Positions 1 through 7,824 of a stretch of 42,597 nt of DNA are shown piece after piece; the first letter of the stretch is position 1, and every line of letters begins with the position of its first letter. The DNA lies in the IMG/VR virus record IMGVR_UViG_3300034073_003675, positions 1 through 42,597 of that record. One strand, given 5' to 3'. The DNA comes from a virus. Under the pieces are notes generated by a model. It was not told where the DNA came from and made no database searches. It saw only the letters and a list, made by a program, of their open reading frames with translations. The translations under genes and the position numbers were made by a program.

Positions 1-62
1 CGCCTTCAGCAATCACAGACGAAAACAAACCGCTGAGTAATAAAAATAGGTTAGAATTCAAG

Positions 63-92
63 ACCCAAGGGATATAATGTCTCTTGGGTTTT
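63..92 (+). terminator. Possible intrinsic terminator of the upstream gene
   Basis: A seven-base-pair stem (ACCCAAG at 63-69, CTTGGGT at 83-89) is followed by a short T run. It would end transcription from a gene left of the window. Bases 1-77 are open in frame 3 up to a TAA at 75-77, and other frames stop at 34-40, so the tail of an upstream coding region may be present but its frame cannot be decided. The T tract is short, so the call is tentative. Confidence 0.4.
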
Positions 93-98
93 CCGTTT

Positions 99-434
99 AT
101 GAAACAAAGAAGAAAAGCTGGTCAAGATAAGTTGGTTAAAGATAAATGTGAGATATGTGGCTTTAATAAGAGTGCCGCATTAAATCTCCATCATATCATT
201 CCTCAATGTGATCCAAGATGCACAAATGACAATCACAATCTTGCTGTGGTATGTCATTCCTGTCATGATCTTGTTCACGCTGGGGAAATAACGATTATAG
301 GTGTATATAAGACTACAGGGGGTAGACGCCTTATGTGGTTTAAAGATGGAGAGGAGCCGCCCCTATCAAAAGAATATTGGTTAGTTAAAGAAAATCCCAT
401 GGTTATAATGAGGGGAAACAAAAAGGGTCAATGA
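99..434 (+). CDS. HNH endonuclease
   Basis: Small protein of about 111 residues with a HNH nuclease layout: a CxxC zinc knuckle (CEICG), then LHHIIP carrying the His pair, then a second CxxC in VVCHSCHDLVH. HNH proteins cut DNA with one metal ion. In phages they act as homing-type nucleases or help terminase. The in-frame TTG at 84 lies inside a hairpin, so ATG 99 was chosen. It sits two genes upstream of terminase, a common place for HNH genes in tailed phages. It could be a packaging helper or a free-standing selfish nuclease; the sequence does not decide. Confidence 0.8.
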   Translation: MKQRRKAGQDKLVKDKCEICGFNKSAALNLHHIIPQCDPRCTNDNHNLAVVCHSCHDLVHAGEITIIGVYKTTGGRRLMWFKDGEEPPLSKEYWLVKENPMVIMRGNKKGQ

Positions 435-450
435 TATCATAATATCTTCT

Positions 451-744
451 ATGGAAAAGAAGATAGAAAGTTTACATGACGGTAAAGTTGTAGTCGTTAA
501 ACCAATAGACCAAAGCAATATCGTTCCTTTATTTTGCAAGCTTTGTTGTTATCCCATGAAAACAATAGAAGATAGCATCTCCTATCGTAAGATAGGAGTT
601 TGTTCTCATTGTGATGGTAGATGGACAAATGATCGGCGTATAGATTGGAATGCAGATAAGCTTCCCAGCCAGGATTGGGATGAATGGGCTGAATATATAG
701 AAATAAGAAGAATAAGTGCTCGTTCACCAATCAGTTTCCGCTGA
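451..744 (+). CDS. Hypothetical zinc-ribbon protein
   Basis: Unrecognised 97-residue protein. The middle holds two CxxC pairs about 20 residues apart (FCKLCC and VCSHCDG), which would form one zinc ribbon. The C-terminal third is rich in Trp, Asp and Glu (QDWDEWAEY). It follows the HNH gene by 16 bases and precedes the small gene before terminase, so it is probably cotranscribed with them. No catalytic motif is visible; a nucleic-acid or protein-binding role is a guess. Confidence 0.6.
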   Translation: MEKKIESLHDGKVVVVKPIDQSNIVPLFCKLCCYPMKTIEDSISYRKIGVCSHCDGRWTNDRRIDWNADKLPSQDWDEWAEYIEIRRISARSPISFR

Positions 745-775
745 AAGGTCTATAATTAGAAAAAGAGGCAAAAAT

Positions 776-1186
776 ATGCTTGTTAAAGACTATCAAAAAT
801 TTATTAATCTCTCAAAGCTCCTAAATACGAGCTTTGGTTCCGATACCAGCAACTATAATCGTGTTTATCAAACTCAATCTGTAAAGTTTGATCTATTGGA
901 TGAAGGTGCTCTTAAAATCCGTTATCTTTGCATTGTAAACTTTGGTTCCGATACAATGATGCGTGAACTTATGCGCCGTTATAGAGATGAAGCAACAAGC
1001 TTTATTGAAGCCGCTCTTAAACAAGTTAAAGAAGAATATAAGGACAAGTATCCAGGTCAACCGGTTCCAAACTTTACTCTTCAAGAAGAAACCTGCAACG
1101 AAGATATAGAATATATTTCATATTACAACTATACTGGAAATCGTAAGGCATATTATCGTTTTGGTTGCCTTGTAGAAATTGACTGA
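776..1186 (+). CDS. Hypothetical protein upstream of terminase
   Basis: Protein of 136 residues, not recognised. ATG 776 was preferred over an in-frame GTG at 716 because the latter would overlap the previous gene, and an AAAAGAGG stretch precedes 776. The protein is mixed alpha/beta in look, with many Tyr residues near the C-terminus (YISYYNYTGNRKAYY). Its stop overlaps the terminase ATG in a TGATG junction, which implies translational coupling. A small terminase subunit would be expected near here, but no DNA-binding helix-turn-helix is obvious, so that identity is not claimed. Confidence 0.65.
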   Translation: MLVKDYQKFINLSKLLNTSFGSDTSNYNRVYQTQSVKFDLLDEGALKIRYLCIVNFGSDTMMRELMRRYRDEATSFIEAALKQVKEEYKDKYPGQPVPNFTLQEETCNEDIEYISYYNYTGNRKAYYRFGCLVEID

Positions 1187-2925
1187 TGCCCGCTAAAAAG
1201 AATTTAACATTAGGAACGGTTCCAAATCGTGCCGCACAAATGAAAGAAATCATGCGCTGCGGCACAGATGCATCCTATTTCATTTCTAAATACGTTAAAA
1301 TCTCCCATCCGGTTAAAGGTCCGATCCCATTTGAAACCTTCCCGTATCAGGATAAGTGTTTAGCTGCCTTCCAAAAACATCGATTCGTCATTACAAACAA
1401 AAGCCGTCAGTTAGGTCTATCTACTCTATCTGCCGCCTATTCTCTTTGGATGGCTTTATTCCAGCGTGAAAAGAATATTCTTGTTATCGCTACTCGTCTT
1501 GAAGTTGCAAAGAACTTCATTAAGAAGGTTAACGGAATGTATGACAATTTGCCAAAGTGGCTTGTCATGCCTCAGATTAAAGCACGTTCTGTTAGATACC
1601 TTGAGTTCTCTAATGGTTCAAAAGTGCAAGCTGTTCCTACTGGCACCGATGCTGGTCGTTCTGAAGCCCTATCTTTGTTAATCATTGACGAAGCTGCTCA
1701 CGTTGATGGTATTGATGAATTATGGCTTGGTTTGTGGCCTACACTATCTACCGGTGGTAATGCAATTCTAATCTCTTCTCCATCTGGCGTAGGAACTCTT
1801 TTCCATAAGATTTGGGTTGGTGCCAAAGAAGGCGAAGACGGAGAAGGTAATCCAAATCCTGGCAAGGGTAATAACAATTTCTATCGCATAGAACTCCCAT
1901 GGACCGTTCATCCAGAGAGAGATCAAGAATGGTATGAAGCTCAGAGAGCAGAGATTTTACCAGCTAAAGGTGAACGTGGCGTAGCCCAGGAGCTATTGTG
2001 CAGCTTTGCTGCCTCCGGTGAGAACTTCCTGTCTGCTGACGTTATAGAAGATATGGAGAAGCAAATAAAGACGCCTATAGCCACCTATGGAGATAGAGGT
2101 GATGTATGGATTTGGAAATATGCAGAACCAAATCACAAATATATTATCTCAGCAGACGTATCCCGTGGTGACGCCGACGACTATTCCACACTTCATGTTA
2201 TCGATACAAATAGCGATGAAGTTGTATGCGAATATCAGGGAAAATGCCCACCAGAAAAGCTTGCTGAGATCATGATGGATTTGGGTTTTAAATATAATCA
2301 AGCCCTTCTATGCCCAGAACTTAACTCATTCGGTCTTATAGTAGCAACCGATATTAAGAAGGCTCAATATCCAAACATTTATTATGAGCGTATTCATCGC
2401 AGTAATGCTTATATGTCATATACTACGGCAGACATTGCAAATGATCTACCAGGGTTTACTACCGGTCCAAAGAACCGTGATGAAATCCTTGCCAAGCTTG
2501 AAACTGTTATCCGCACCCGAAGAATAAAAGTTTATTCATCCAGAACCGTAGAAGAGTTTAAAACCTTCGTATGGAAAAACAACAAAGCCCAGGCTATGAA
2601 AAGCTATAACGATGATTTAATTATGGCTTTGGCTATAGGAAATTCTCTTTATGAAGCTGCTGGTGTGAATGCATGGGATGATAAAGCTGTAACAATGGCT
2701 ATGATAGCTGGTATGAGCAAATCTACTTCTACAATGAATGCAATCGGCAATCAATTTGGAGAAAAGAATAAATACATGCCGCCTATTATGACAAGCGACG
2801 GTGTAAAAGAATATGCTCAGTTCCAAGATGCACAAAATAAGTTTGATCAACATCAGGCAGGTGCTACCGGTCAAGATTTCCGCAATCCATATTGGCGACA
2901 ATTTGCGTGGATTTTCGACAAATAA
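1186..2925 (+). CDS. terL: Terminase large subunit, T4 gp17-like
   Basis: ATP-driven DNA packaging motor and nuclease, 579 residues, close to T4 gp17. The ATPase domain has a deviant Walker A at 71-80 (NKSRQLGLST), with the Lys before the Arg-Gln pair instead of in a GKT, a variant known in large terminases. Walker B is LLIIDEA at 164-170. The C-terminal RNase H-like nuclease starts with the metal-binding Asp at about 324 (ISADVSRGDADDY) and ends with an acidic pair in SYNDDLIMALA. The start is TGATG-coupled to the previous gene. In this window portal and capsid genes lie more than 24 kb away, so head genes are split, unlike in T4. Confidence 0.96.
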   Translation: MPAKKNLTLGTVPNRAAQMKEIMRCGTDASYFISKYVKISHPVKGPIPFETFPYQDKCLAAFQKHRFVITNKSRQLGLSTLSAAYSLWMALFQREKNILVIATRLEVAKNFIKKVNGMYDNLPKWLVMPQIKARSVRYLEFSNGSKVQAVPTGTDAGRSEALSLLIIDEAAHVDGIDELWLGLWPTLSTGGNAILISSPSGVGTLFHKIWVGAKEGEDGEGNPNPGKGNNNFYRIELPWTVHPERDQEWYEAQRAEILPAKGERGVAQELLCSFAASGENFLSADVIEDMEKQIKTPIATYGDRGDVWIWKYAEPNHKYIISADVSRGDADDYSTLHVIDTNSDEVVCEYQGKCPPEKLAEIMMDLGFKYNQALLCPELNSFGLIVATDIKKAQYPNIYYERIHRSNAYMSYTTADIANDLPGFTTGPKNRDEILAKLETVIRTRRIKVYSSRTVEEFKTFVWKNNKAQAMKSYNDDLIMALAIGNSLYEAAGVNAWDDKAVTMAMIAGMSKSTSTMNAIGNQFGEKNKYMPPIMTSDGVKEYAQFQDAQNKFDQHQAGATGQDFRNPYWRQFAWIFDK

Positions 2926-2951
2926 TAATGGTTTAAAATAAGCTTATAATC

Positions 2952-3407
2952 ATGTATGATATCCTTATGCACAGGTATCTACGTCTTGCAATGCAGTATG
3001 CGAGTGATAAGGAGTATGATGATCAGATTGATTATCATCTTTGCGCTATTATTGTTCGTGGCGGCTCCGTTATCTCAGTCGGCTTTAACAAGGTAAACAC
3101 AAACGCCTTTGTTGAGCATTATGCCGATATTGCCCGTGGTAGGGGTAGGGATTGGTGCCTTTCTACTCATGCAGAACAGGATGCCATTCTTAAGGCTCGT
3201 GGTAAGGTTAACCTTAAGGGATGCAAGATTTATGTTGCTCGCAGAAAGAAGCTGGATGGTAGCCCCGGTATGGCTCGTCCTTGCCCTATTTGCGAGAATG
3301 CCCTGTATAGTTATGGAATTCGTAAGGCGTATTATACTATTAATGAGCAGCAGTTTGGTAAGATGCTAATTAAGCCTAACGGAGATACTACGGATATTGT
3401 TTACTGA
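2952..3407 (+). CDS. Cytidine/deoxycytidylate deaminase family protein
   Basis: Zinc-dependent deaminase fold of 151 residues. The zinc ligands and proton shuttle are visible as HAE at 73-75 and PCPIC at 110-114, the signature of the dCMP/cytidine deaminase superfamily. The likely role is dCMP to dUMP conversion for dTTP supply, but the substrate cannot be fixed by eye. A TATAAT box at 2945-2950 abuts ATG 2952, so the in-frame ATG at 2967 is an alternative start. The stop overlaps the next gene's ATG (TGATG). Confidence 0.8.
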   Translation: MYDILMHRYLRLAMQYASDKEYDDQIDYHLCAIIVRGGSVISVGFNKVNTNAFVEHYADIARGRGRDWCLSTHAEQDAILKARGKVNLKGCKIYVARRKKLDGSPGMARPCPICENALYSYGIRKAYYTINEQQFGKMLIKPNGDTTDIVY

Positions 3408-3874
3408 TGTGGCATTGGTTCAGAAAGGGTGAATATACCTGTCAGCTATGTTTTCGTGATAAGCGAAAGATAGAGAAGTCGCCTCATTTTTCTGAGCATA
3501 TATGCGGAGAATGTTGGAATTCTGAGAGATTAAGACTACGTTCTAACAATAGAGCCCGAAGAAATAAAAGAGCCCCATCCGGTCGCATTTCTACCCGTCA
3601 TTGGTTGATGGTTTTAGAAAGCAATCGCTGGGGTTGTGCAGTTTGCGGGATCCGAGGTCGTCATAAGCTGACATTAGATCATATTCTGCCCATTAATGCG
3701 GGCGGGACCAATACGCACGATAATATTCAGCCTCTTTGTGTGCCTTGCCATGAAAAGAAAGATGGATATGAACGCAGACCTTTTTGGTGGCTCCGTCGTT
3801 TATTCCGCAAGTGGAGAAGATATGTCTGGAAACGCTACAATATCTCTCTTGTCAAAATAAAACTTTTGGAGTAA
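3407..3874 (+). CDS. HNH endonuclease with N-terminal zinc knuckle
   Basis: Second HNH nuclease, 155 residues. Two CxxC pairs near the N-terminus (CQLC, CGEC) form a possible zinc knuckle. The HNH core follows: CAVCG, then LTLDHILPINAGGTNTHDN, then LCVPCHEKK, the classic His-Asn-His layout of the McrA/I-TevIII class. The C-terminal tail is strongly basic and Trp-rich (WWLRRLFRKWRRYVWK), suited to DNA binding. It is TGATG-coupled to the deaminase gene. This looks like a free-standing homing nuclease; a restriction-like role is possible. Confidence 0.85.
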   Translation: MWHWFRKGEYTCQLCFRDKRKIEKSPHFSEHICGECWNSERLRLRSNNRARRNKRAPSGRISTRHWLMVLESNRWGCAVCGIRGRHKLTLDHILPINAGGTNTHDNIQPLCVPCHEKKDGYERRPFWWLRRLFRKWRRYVWKRYNISLVKIKLLE

Positions 3875-3910
3875 TGTAGTTTCACTATTTATTGTTAGGT
3901 TAGAAGTATT

Positions 3911-4285
3911 ATGCCTCGCAAAAAAGTAGACTACAAAATACCTTTCATAAAGGAGTCTGACAAGATAAACAATCTTCCAGCCGGAAGTGTGCCGCATCAG
4001 ATTTCTCTTTATGAAATGCGTAAACCAAATTGGGATGCCAGATATGATTGGAGAGAAAATCTCAGTTTTGATGCCAATTTAAAGTTTATCAATATGTATT
4101 ACGGTGGTAAGATACTTTGGGAAGATACTCAAACCGGAGCAAGATATTGGATGAATCAGAGTGGTCTTGCTGTTTTATTGAAAACTAAATCTATAGTTTA
4201 TGGTTCTGTATTAGGAACATGGGTTTTTAGAAAACATGGGACTACTTACAGTATCTTTCCTTATATGGAAAAAAGAAGGGGATAA
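3911..4285 (+). CDS. Hypothetical protein overlapping tmRNA 5' end
   Basis: Unrecognised 124-residue protein, basic at both ends, with a central YYGGKILWEDTQTGARYW stretch that looks beta-rich. Its last bases (4278-4285) are also the first eight bases of the tmRNA, so the acceptor stem of the RNA is partly coding sequence. No catalytic motif is visible. No good promoter for the tmRNA was found between gene and RNA, so the two may share a transcript. Confidence 0.6.
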   Translation: MPRKKVDYKIPFIKESDKINNLPAGSVPHQISLYEMRKPNWDARYDWRENLSFDANLKFINMYYGGKILWEDTQTGARYWMNQSGLAVLLKTKSIVYGSVLGTWVFRKHGTTYSIFPYMEKRRG

Positions 4286-4635
4286 ATTTGGTTTCGACAG
4301 GGGAAGTGAAAATTGATTTGCATAGTGGCGGGCGTTTATGACCGCTTAAAACCGTAAACAAAAGTAAGTGCAAACGATAGTTCTTACGCTCTTGCTGCCT
4401 GAAAACAGCAAGCAATTTAAAAGATACGCTGTTTGAGGATCTTTTAGGTTGTTATTAAACAAACTCGACCTTGTAGGGATAGTTCCTACTGCCAAGGTTT
4501 AAACAATGGAACCATACCATATACAACCTGCTCTTTGGTTAAGCTTATGGTGGGTAATTTATAAAAGAGCTATGCTATGTGAAAACAAATCTCTTGGATC
4601 TCTTCTGGACTTGGGTTCGACTCCCAATATCTCCA
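4278..4635 (+). ncRNA. ssrA: Phage-encoded tmRNA (tag ANDSSYALAA)
   Basis: Complete transfer-messenger RNA of 358 nt, which rescues stalled ribosomes and tags the nascent chain for proteolysis. The 5' end GGGGATA (4278-4284) pairs fully with TATCTCC (4628-4634), including a G3-U70 wobble, the alanine identity element. The conserved TTTGGTTTCGACAGG follows, and the 3' end has a T arm with TTCGACT. The tag frame starts at GCA 4370 and stops at TGA 4400-4402, encoding ANDSSYALAA, whose ALAA end fits ClpXP recognition. The discriminator A is encoded but CCA is not. The 3' end abuts the stop of a convergent gene. Confidence 0.95.
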
Positions 4636-5292
4636 TCAAGCTTCTTCCCAATAAAAAGCATATAACTTATCAGGGAGGCAGCTTTTTTTATTCATTTTTG
4701 AAACGGCATATGCAGTTAATCTATGAGTTGCATCCATGATTCTTATACTGGAACTGCCTTTACATTTCATTAATAGCCCACGATTACTGGCTACGTATAT
4801 ATTTTTCTCGTTACTGAAATTTGGATCAATAATATCTTTTGGTTTCAGACGACTAGGCATTTTTGAATATTCGTCTTCTATTTTTGTTGCAAGCTCTTTG
4901 CAAACATGATCAACGGCTTCTTTATTTTTATCTAAATCAGAACTATGTCTTGGTCTTTTTATTGAAAACCCTTTGCCTTTTTTATAGGCTTTATTATATT
5001 CTTCTGCAAATTCTTTAAAAGAAACGTTTGTAAAACACGTGTGATATGTCATTAGTTCTTCAACATCGATTTCAACCAAGGCAAAAGCAACGTTATCTTT
5101 CATCGAATTCCATATCCATTCACGTCGATCCTTGAATATGTCCAGTCTTAATTTATTTTCTAATGGATTGAGAAAGTTTGGCTCTGTTAAAAGCTTTGGG
5201 TTTATATTATTGACCACCGCTTGTAATGCATGATCTCCACAAAGCATCGACCATACCGGAATATGTTGATTGATTAGTTTTAAAATCTTCAT
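4636..5292 (-). CDS. Hypothetical protein with DATHR motif
   Basis: Protein of 218 residues on the minus strand, ending right beside the tmRNA 3' end. It is mainly helical and charged. Near the C-terminus it has SIRIMDATHRLTAYA followed by LYAFYW; a D/G-x-x-H-R element of this kind recalls ParB/Srx-like folds, but this is a weak resemblance and no function is assigned. It is divergent from the 5378 gene, and the intergenic region carries an inverted repeat and the 5343-5371 promoter. Confidence 0.6.
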   Translation of the reverse strand: MKILKLINQHIPVWSMLCGDHALQAVVNNINPKLLTEPNFLNPLENKLRLDIFKDRREWIWNSMKDNVAFALVEIDVEELMTYHTCFTNVSFKEFAEEYNKAYKKGKGFSIKRPRHSSDLDKNKEAVDHVCKELATKIEDEYSKMPSRLKPKDIIDPNFSNEKNIYVASNRGLLMKCKGSSSIRIMDATHRLTAYAVSKMNKKSCLPDKLYAFYWEEA

Positions 5293-5314
5293 ATCTGAAA
5301 TATATGTTCAAATT

Positions 5315-5331
5315 CCCCTAATTTATAGGGG
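5315..5331. promoter_or_regulatory. Inverted repeat CCCC-N9-GGGG, candidate operator
   Basis: CCCCTA at 5315-5320 mirrors TAGGGG at 5326-5331. It lies 11 bases upstream of the -35 of the 5343 promoter. Another CCCC-N9-GGGG of the same geometry sits 12 bases upstream of the -35 at 15694. It is between divergent gene starts, so it is unlikely to be a terminator. Confidence 0.45.
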
Positions 5332-5342
5332 AAATTAATATC

Positions 5343-5371
5343 TTGAAATTTCTGATTTTCTATGTTATTCT
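5343..5371 (+). promoter_or_regulatory. Sigma70-like promoter, leaderless start at 5378
   Basis: TTGAAA (5343-5348), a 17-base spacer, then TATTCT (5366-5371). Seven bases past the -10 is 5378, the A of the ATG of the next gene, so the mRNA should have no leader. An A/T-rich stretch precedes the -35. Confidence 0.7.
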
Positions 5372-5377
5372 GTTAGC

Positions 5378-5854
5378 ATGAATCAGATCAACAGCCTTGA
5401 GCAGTTCTCCACCGTTCTCACCGACATTCTCACCCGCCTTCGCAATCTTGGCGACGTTGCGCTTCCGTGCCCTTCGCCCCAGCCTTGGAATAGTGCGGAA
5501 TTTTGCGCTCGTTTTGAGGCGGATCGTGGTGGTCGCTCCATTGTGCCCGATTGGCGTTTCCAGGCTTATCCTCGCTTTGATCGTCTTAGTGATGCGCCCG
5601 TGATGCGTTTCGCTAGTCTCCACGTTTCGGTTAATATTTCCGATGCAACGATGGGAGGCAAGACCGCCCATCGTGTCGTTAATAGCCTTGACGAGCTTAA
5701 CGTTGCTCTCTCGGAGCTCATGGCGTTCCGTGATGAAAAGCTTAAGGCTTGCAAGCACATGAATCATTCGTTTGTCGCTAACCTCGGTCGCTGCTACAAT
5801 CGCTACAAGTGCAATGATTGTGGCGTCACCTTTGAGATCGATAGTGGTGATTGA
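5378..5854 (+). CDS. Hypothetical protein with C-terminal zinc finger-like motif
   Basis: Unrecognised 158-residue protein. The C-terminal quarter has spaced ligands, CKHMNH, then C in GRCYNRYKCNDCGV, that could hold one zinc ion. The gene is GC-richer than its neighbours. It is the first gene after a strong sigma70-like promoter and should be translated from a leaderless transcript. A short membrane peptide and a metallopeptidase-like gene follow in the same direction, suggesting an early operon. Confidence 0.65.
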   Translation: MNQINSLEQFSTVLTDILTRLRNLGDVALPCPSPQPWNSAEFCARFEADRGGRSIVPDWRFQAYPRFDRLSDAPVMRFASLHVSVNISDATMGGKTAHRVVNSLDELNVALSELMAFRDEKLKACKHMNHSFVANLGRCYNRYKCNDCGVTFEIDSGD

Positions 5855-5855
5855 T

Positions 5856-5927
5856 ATGGGTTGGTTTTTGTTTTTCGGTTTCTTTACTCTCTCCGGAGCT
5901 ATTTTAGATTATGTCAAGCGTTCGTAA
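5856..5927 (+). CDS. Possible 23-residue membrane peptide
   Basis: Short open frame beginning two bases after the previous stop and ending inside the next gene. The peptide is MGWFLFFGFFTLSGAIL plus a polar tail (DYVKRS), one predicted membrane span. The tight spacing suggests coupling, but such a short frame could be chance. Similar tiny membrane peptides occur at 8805, 10418 and 38935. Confidence 0.35.
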   Translation: MGWFLFFGFFTLSGAILDYVKRS

Positions 5928-6351
5928 TTATCCTGCCTCTCTAGACGAGGTTATTCGGGACGTTAAGTATAAGCGGGAAACTTTCGCTGCCCTTCGTCGG
6001 TTCAAGCGTTCTAATCCTTGGAAGGGAACGTTTCCGGTTCGCCTCGGTAAGTTTATCGAGCTTCATAGTGATCTTTGTCGGATTTATGGGGTTGACATTG
6101 AATTGTTTATTGATCCAAGCATTTTGGAGAATAGTCATTCTGGACGCTCTAACTTCAATCCGGCTTTGAATACGATCACGCTTTATGGTAAGCTTTCGGT
6201 TCTAACGTTTTTGCATGAGTGGGGTCATGTTCTTAAGGGATCAAGCGAACACAAGGCGTGCGTTTGGAGCGTTAATCTTTTTCGTCGAGTGTTTCCCGAT
6301 AATTTCAATCGTCTGCGGGATAATGCACGAGGTCATTTCCTGGCTGCTTGA
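5911..6351 (+). CDS. HExxH zinc metallopeptidase-like protein
   Basis: Protein of 146 residues with a gluzincin-type motif FLHEWGHVLKG: His102 and His106 would bind zinc and Glu103 would be the catalytic base. Glu113 or His114 (SSEHK) is a candidate third ligand. A basic N-terminus precedes it. Small phage HExxH proteins include IrrE/ImmA-like peptidases that cut repressors, but no helix-turn-helix is present here, so the target is unknown. It follows the 5378 gene in the same operon and is closed by the terminator at 6376. Confidence 0.65.
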   Translation: MSSVRNYPASLDEVIRDVKYKRETFAALRRFKRSNPWKGTFPVRLGKFIELHSDLCRIYGVDIELFIDPSILENSHSGRSNFNPALNTITLYGKLSVLTFLHEWGHVLKGSSEHKACVWSVNLFRRVFPDNFNRLRDNARGHFLAA

Positions 6352-6358
6352 TTAATAG

Positions 6359-6387
6359 TTTATAATCTAACTTGACCCTGCTACCAT
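6359..6387 (+). promoter_or_regulatory. Promoter overlapping a terminator, upstream of LysRS
   Basis: TTTATA (6359-6364), 17 bases, TACCAT (6382-6387), preceded by an A/T stretch as in the tRNA promoters. Predicted transcription starts at about 6394, inside the 3' arm of the terminator hairpin, so its own transcript would not form that hairpin. The -10 is weak. Confidence 0.4.
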
Positions 6388-6401
6388 AATAGCAGGGTTT
6401 T
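6376..6401 (+). terminator. Intrinsic terminator after the 5911 gene
   Basis: Stem CCCTGCTA (6376-6383) with TAGCAGGG (6390-6397), loop CCATAA, followed by TTTT. It separates the metallopeptidase-like gene from the LysRS gene. Confidence 0.7.
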
Positions 6402-6419
6402 AACGTTTTAGGATACATA

Positions 6420-7736
6420 ATGTTTTATAATACCGATGATCAGCATTTCGCAAGGGACATTATTTGTAGCTACGATGGAACATATGTTTCCCTCGTTGGA
6501 AGAGTTCTATCCTATCGTAAGATGGGTGGAGTAGCCTTCGGTCATATTTCTGATAATAGCGACACTAAGATTCAGTTTGCTTTCAATAAGAAGATGATGG
6601 ATGAAACCAATTTCAAGGAATGGTCTGCCATTCCTCGTATTGGCGATATTGTCAGCATTGAAGGTGAGGTCTGGACTACCTCTACCGGCGAAAAGACTGT
6701 ATTGGCTAATAAGGGCTTCCAGAGGCTACAGAAGGCTCATGTAGGCTTTCCTGACAAGTGGCATGGCATGACGGATCCGGAGCTTGTAAGGCGCAAGAGG
6801 TGGCTGGAATGTGCTACTAATCCAGAAGCCCGACAGCTATTCCGGAATCGCAGTAATCTGATCCGCTATATTCGTTCTTATATGGAGGAAAAGAATTTTA
6901 TGGAGGTTGAGACTCCTATTCTTACTCCGCAAGCAAGTGGTGCTCAGGCTCGTCCATTCATTACGCACCACAATGCGCTTGATGCAGATTTTTATTTGCG
7001 TATTGCGCCCGAGACTTATCTTAAGCGTATGACTGTTGCTGGTTTTGATCGTGTCTTTGAGATTGGCAAGCAGTTCCGGAATGAAGGTATCGATCCCTCT
7101 CACCTACAGGAATTTACTTCTCTTGAATGGTATGCATCTTATTGGGATTATTGCGACAATATGAAGTTTTTCCGTAATATGCTTGCTTATCTATGGAAGC
7201 AGTTTGCGTTTCAGAACATCGTTGATGTTAAGCTTAAGCTTGAAGCGTGGGCACAGGCTCCCGTTGTAAAGTATCGTGATCTATTCATGGAACATACCGG
7301 ACGTAATCCAGATGATATGAGTGCAAAGGATGCGGATCTATTGTTTAAGACAGCGGTTCGTCCTAAGCTTATTGATCCAATCTTTGTAGTGGATTATCCT
7401 GCTCATATGTCTCCAATGGCTGCCCGGCATCCCCATGATCCAAACACGGTTCAGCAATGGCAGTTTATCGTAGAGGGCTGGGAGGTAGTAAAGTGTTATA
7501 CGGAGCTTACCGATCCTGTATTGCAGCGACAGCTACTTGAACAGCAGATGCAGGAGCGAGCAAATGGCGATGATGAAGCCATGATGATTGAGGAAGATTT
7601 CCTTGAATGCATGGAGCATGGTATGCCTCCTCAGAGTGGTTGTGGTATTGGGATTGATCGTATGGCTTCGCTTTTGTTCGGTGTGAGTAATCTACGTGAT
7701 GTAGTATTCTTCCCTACACTTAAGGCATCTACTTGA
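6420..7736 (+). CDS. lysS: Lysyl-tRNA synthetase, class II
   Basis: Charges tRNA-Lys with lysine. 438 residues, shorter than E. coli LysS (about 505), with the N-terminal extension reduced. An OB-fold anticodon-binding domain spans roughly 20-105. Class II motif 1 is near 160-170 (FMEVETPILTP), motif 2 at 215-237 (GKQFRNEGIDPSHLQEF), and motif 3 at 407-425 (GCGIGIDRMASLLFG). The lysine-type VDYPAHMSPMAARHP and YTELTDP elements favour LysRS over AspRS/AsnRS. An AGGA sequence precedes the start. All catalytic motifs look intact, so it should be active. No tRNA-Lys is present in this window. Confidence 0.92.
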   Translation: MFYNTDDQHFARDIICSYDGTYVSLVGRVLSYRKMGGVAFGHISDNSDTKIQFAFNKKMMDETNFKEWSAIPRIGDIVSIEGEVWTTSTGEKTVLANKGFQRLQKAHVGFPDKWHGMTDPELVRRKRWLECATNPEARQLFRNRSNLIRYIRSYMEEKNFMEVETPILTPQASGAQARPFITHHNALDADFYLRIAPETYLKRMTVAGFDRVFEIGKQFRNEGIDPSHLQEFTSLEWYASYWDYCDNMKFFRNMLAYLWKQFAFQNIVDVKLKLEAWAQAPVVKYRDLFMEHTGRNPDDMSAKDADLLFKTAVRPKLIDPIFVVDYPAHMSPMAARHPHDPNTVQQWQFIVEGWEVVKCYTELTDPVLQRQLLEQQMQERANGDDEAMMIEEDFLECMEHGMPPQSGCGIGIDRMASLLFGVSNLRDVVFFPTLKAST

Positions 7737-7775
7737 ATATGGGATATACTTAAATAAACCAACAAACGCAGGAAG

Positions 7776-7806
7776 CGGGCTATTCCAAAAAAATAGCCTG
7801 TTTTTT
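7776..7806 (+). terminator. Intrinsic terminator after LysRS
   Basis: Nine-pair stem CGGGCTATT (7776-7784) with AATAGCCTG (7792-7800) including one G-T pair, then six T residues. Confidence 0.8.
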
Positions 7807-7824
7807 GCTTTTTAGGAGAAAAAT

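Noticed and set aside
1-77. Tail of an upstream gene
   Set aside because: Several frames stay open at the window edge and none can be preferred, so no CDS was listed.
776-1186. Terminase small subunit
   Set aside because: Position just before the large subunit suggested it, but no DNA-binding or oligomerisation motif was recognised.
4506-4739. Plus-strand open frame over the tmRNA 3' end
   Set aside because: It lies mostly inside the tmRNA and an opposing gene, has no ribosome-binding site and looks non-protein-like.
5360-5767. Minus-strand frame opposite the 5378 gene
   Set aside because: The plus-strand gene has a fitting promoter and follows an operon layout; the minus frame has neither.
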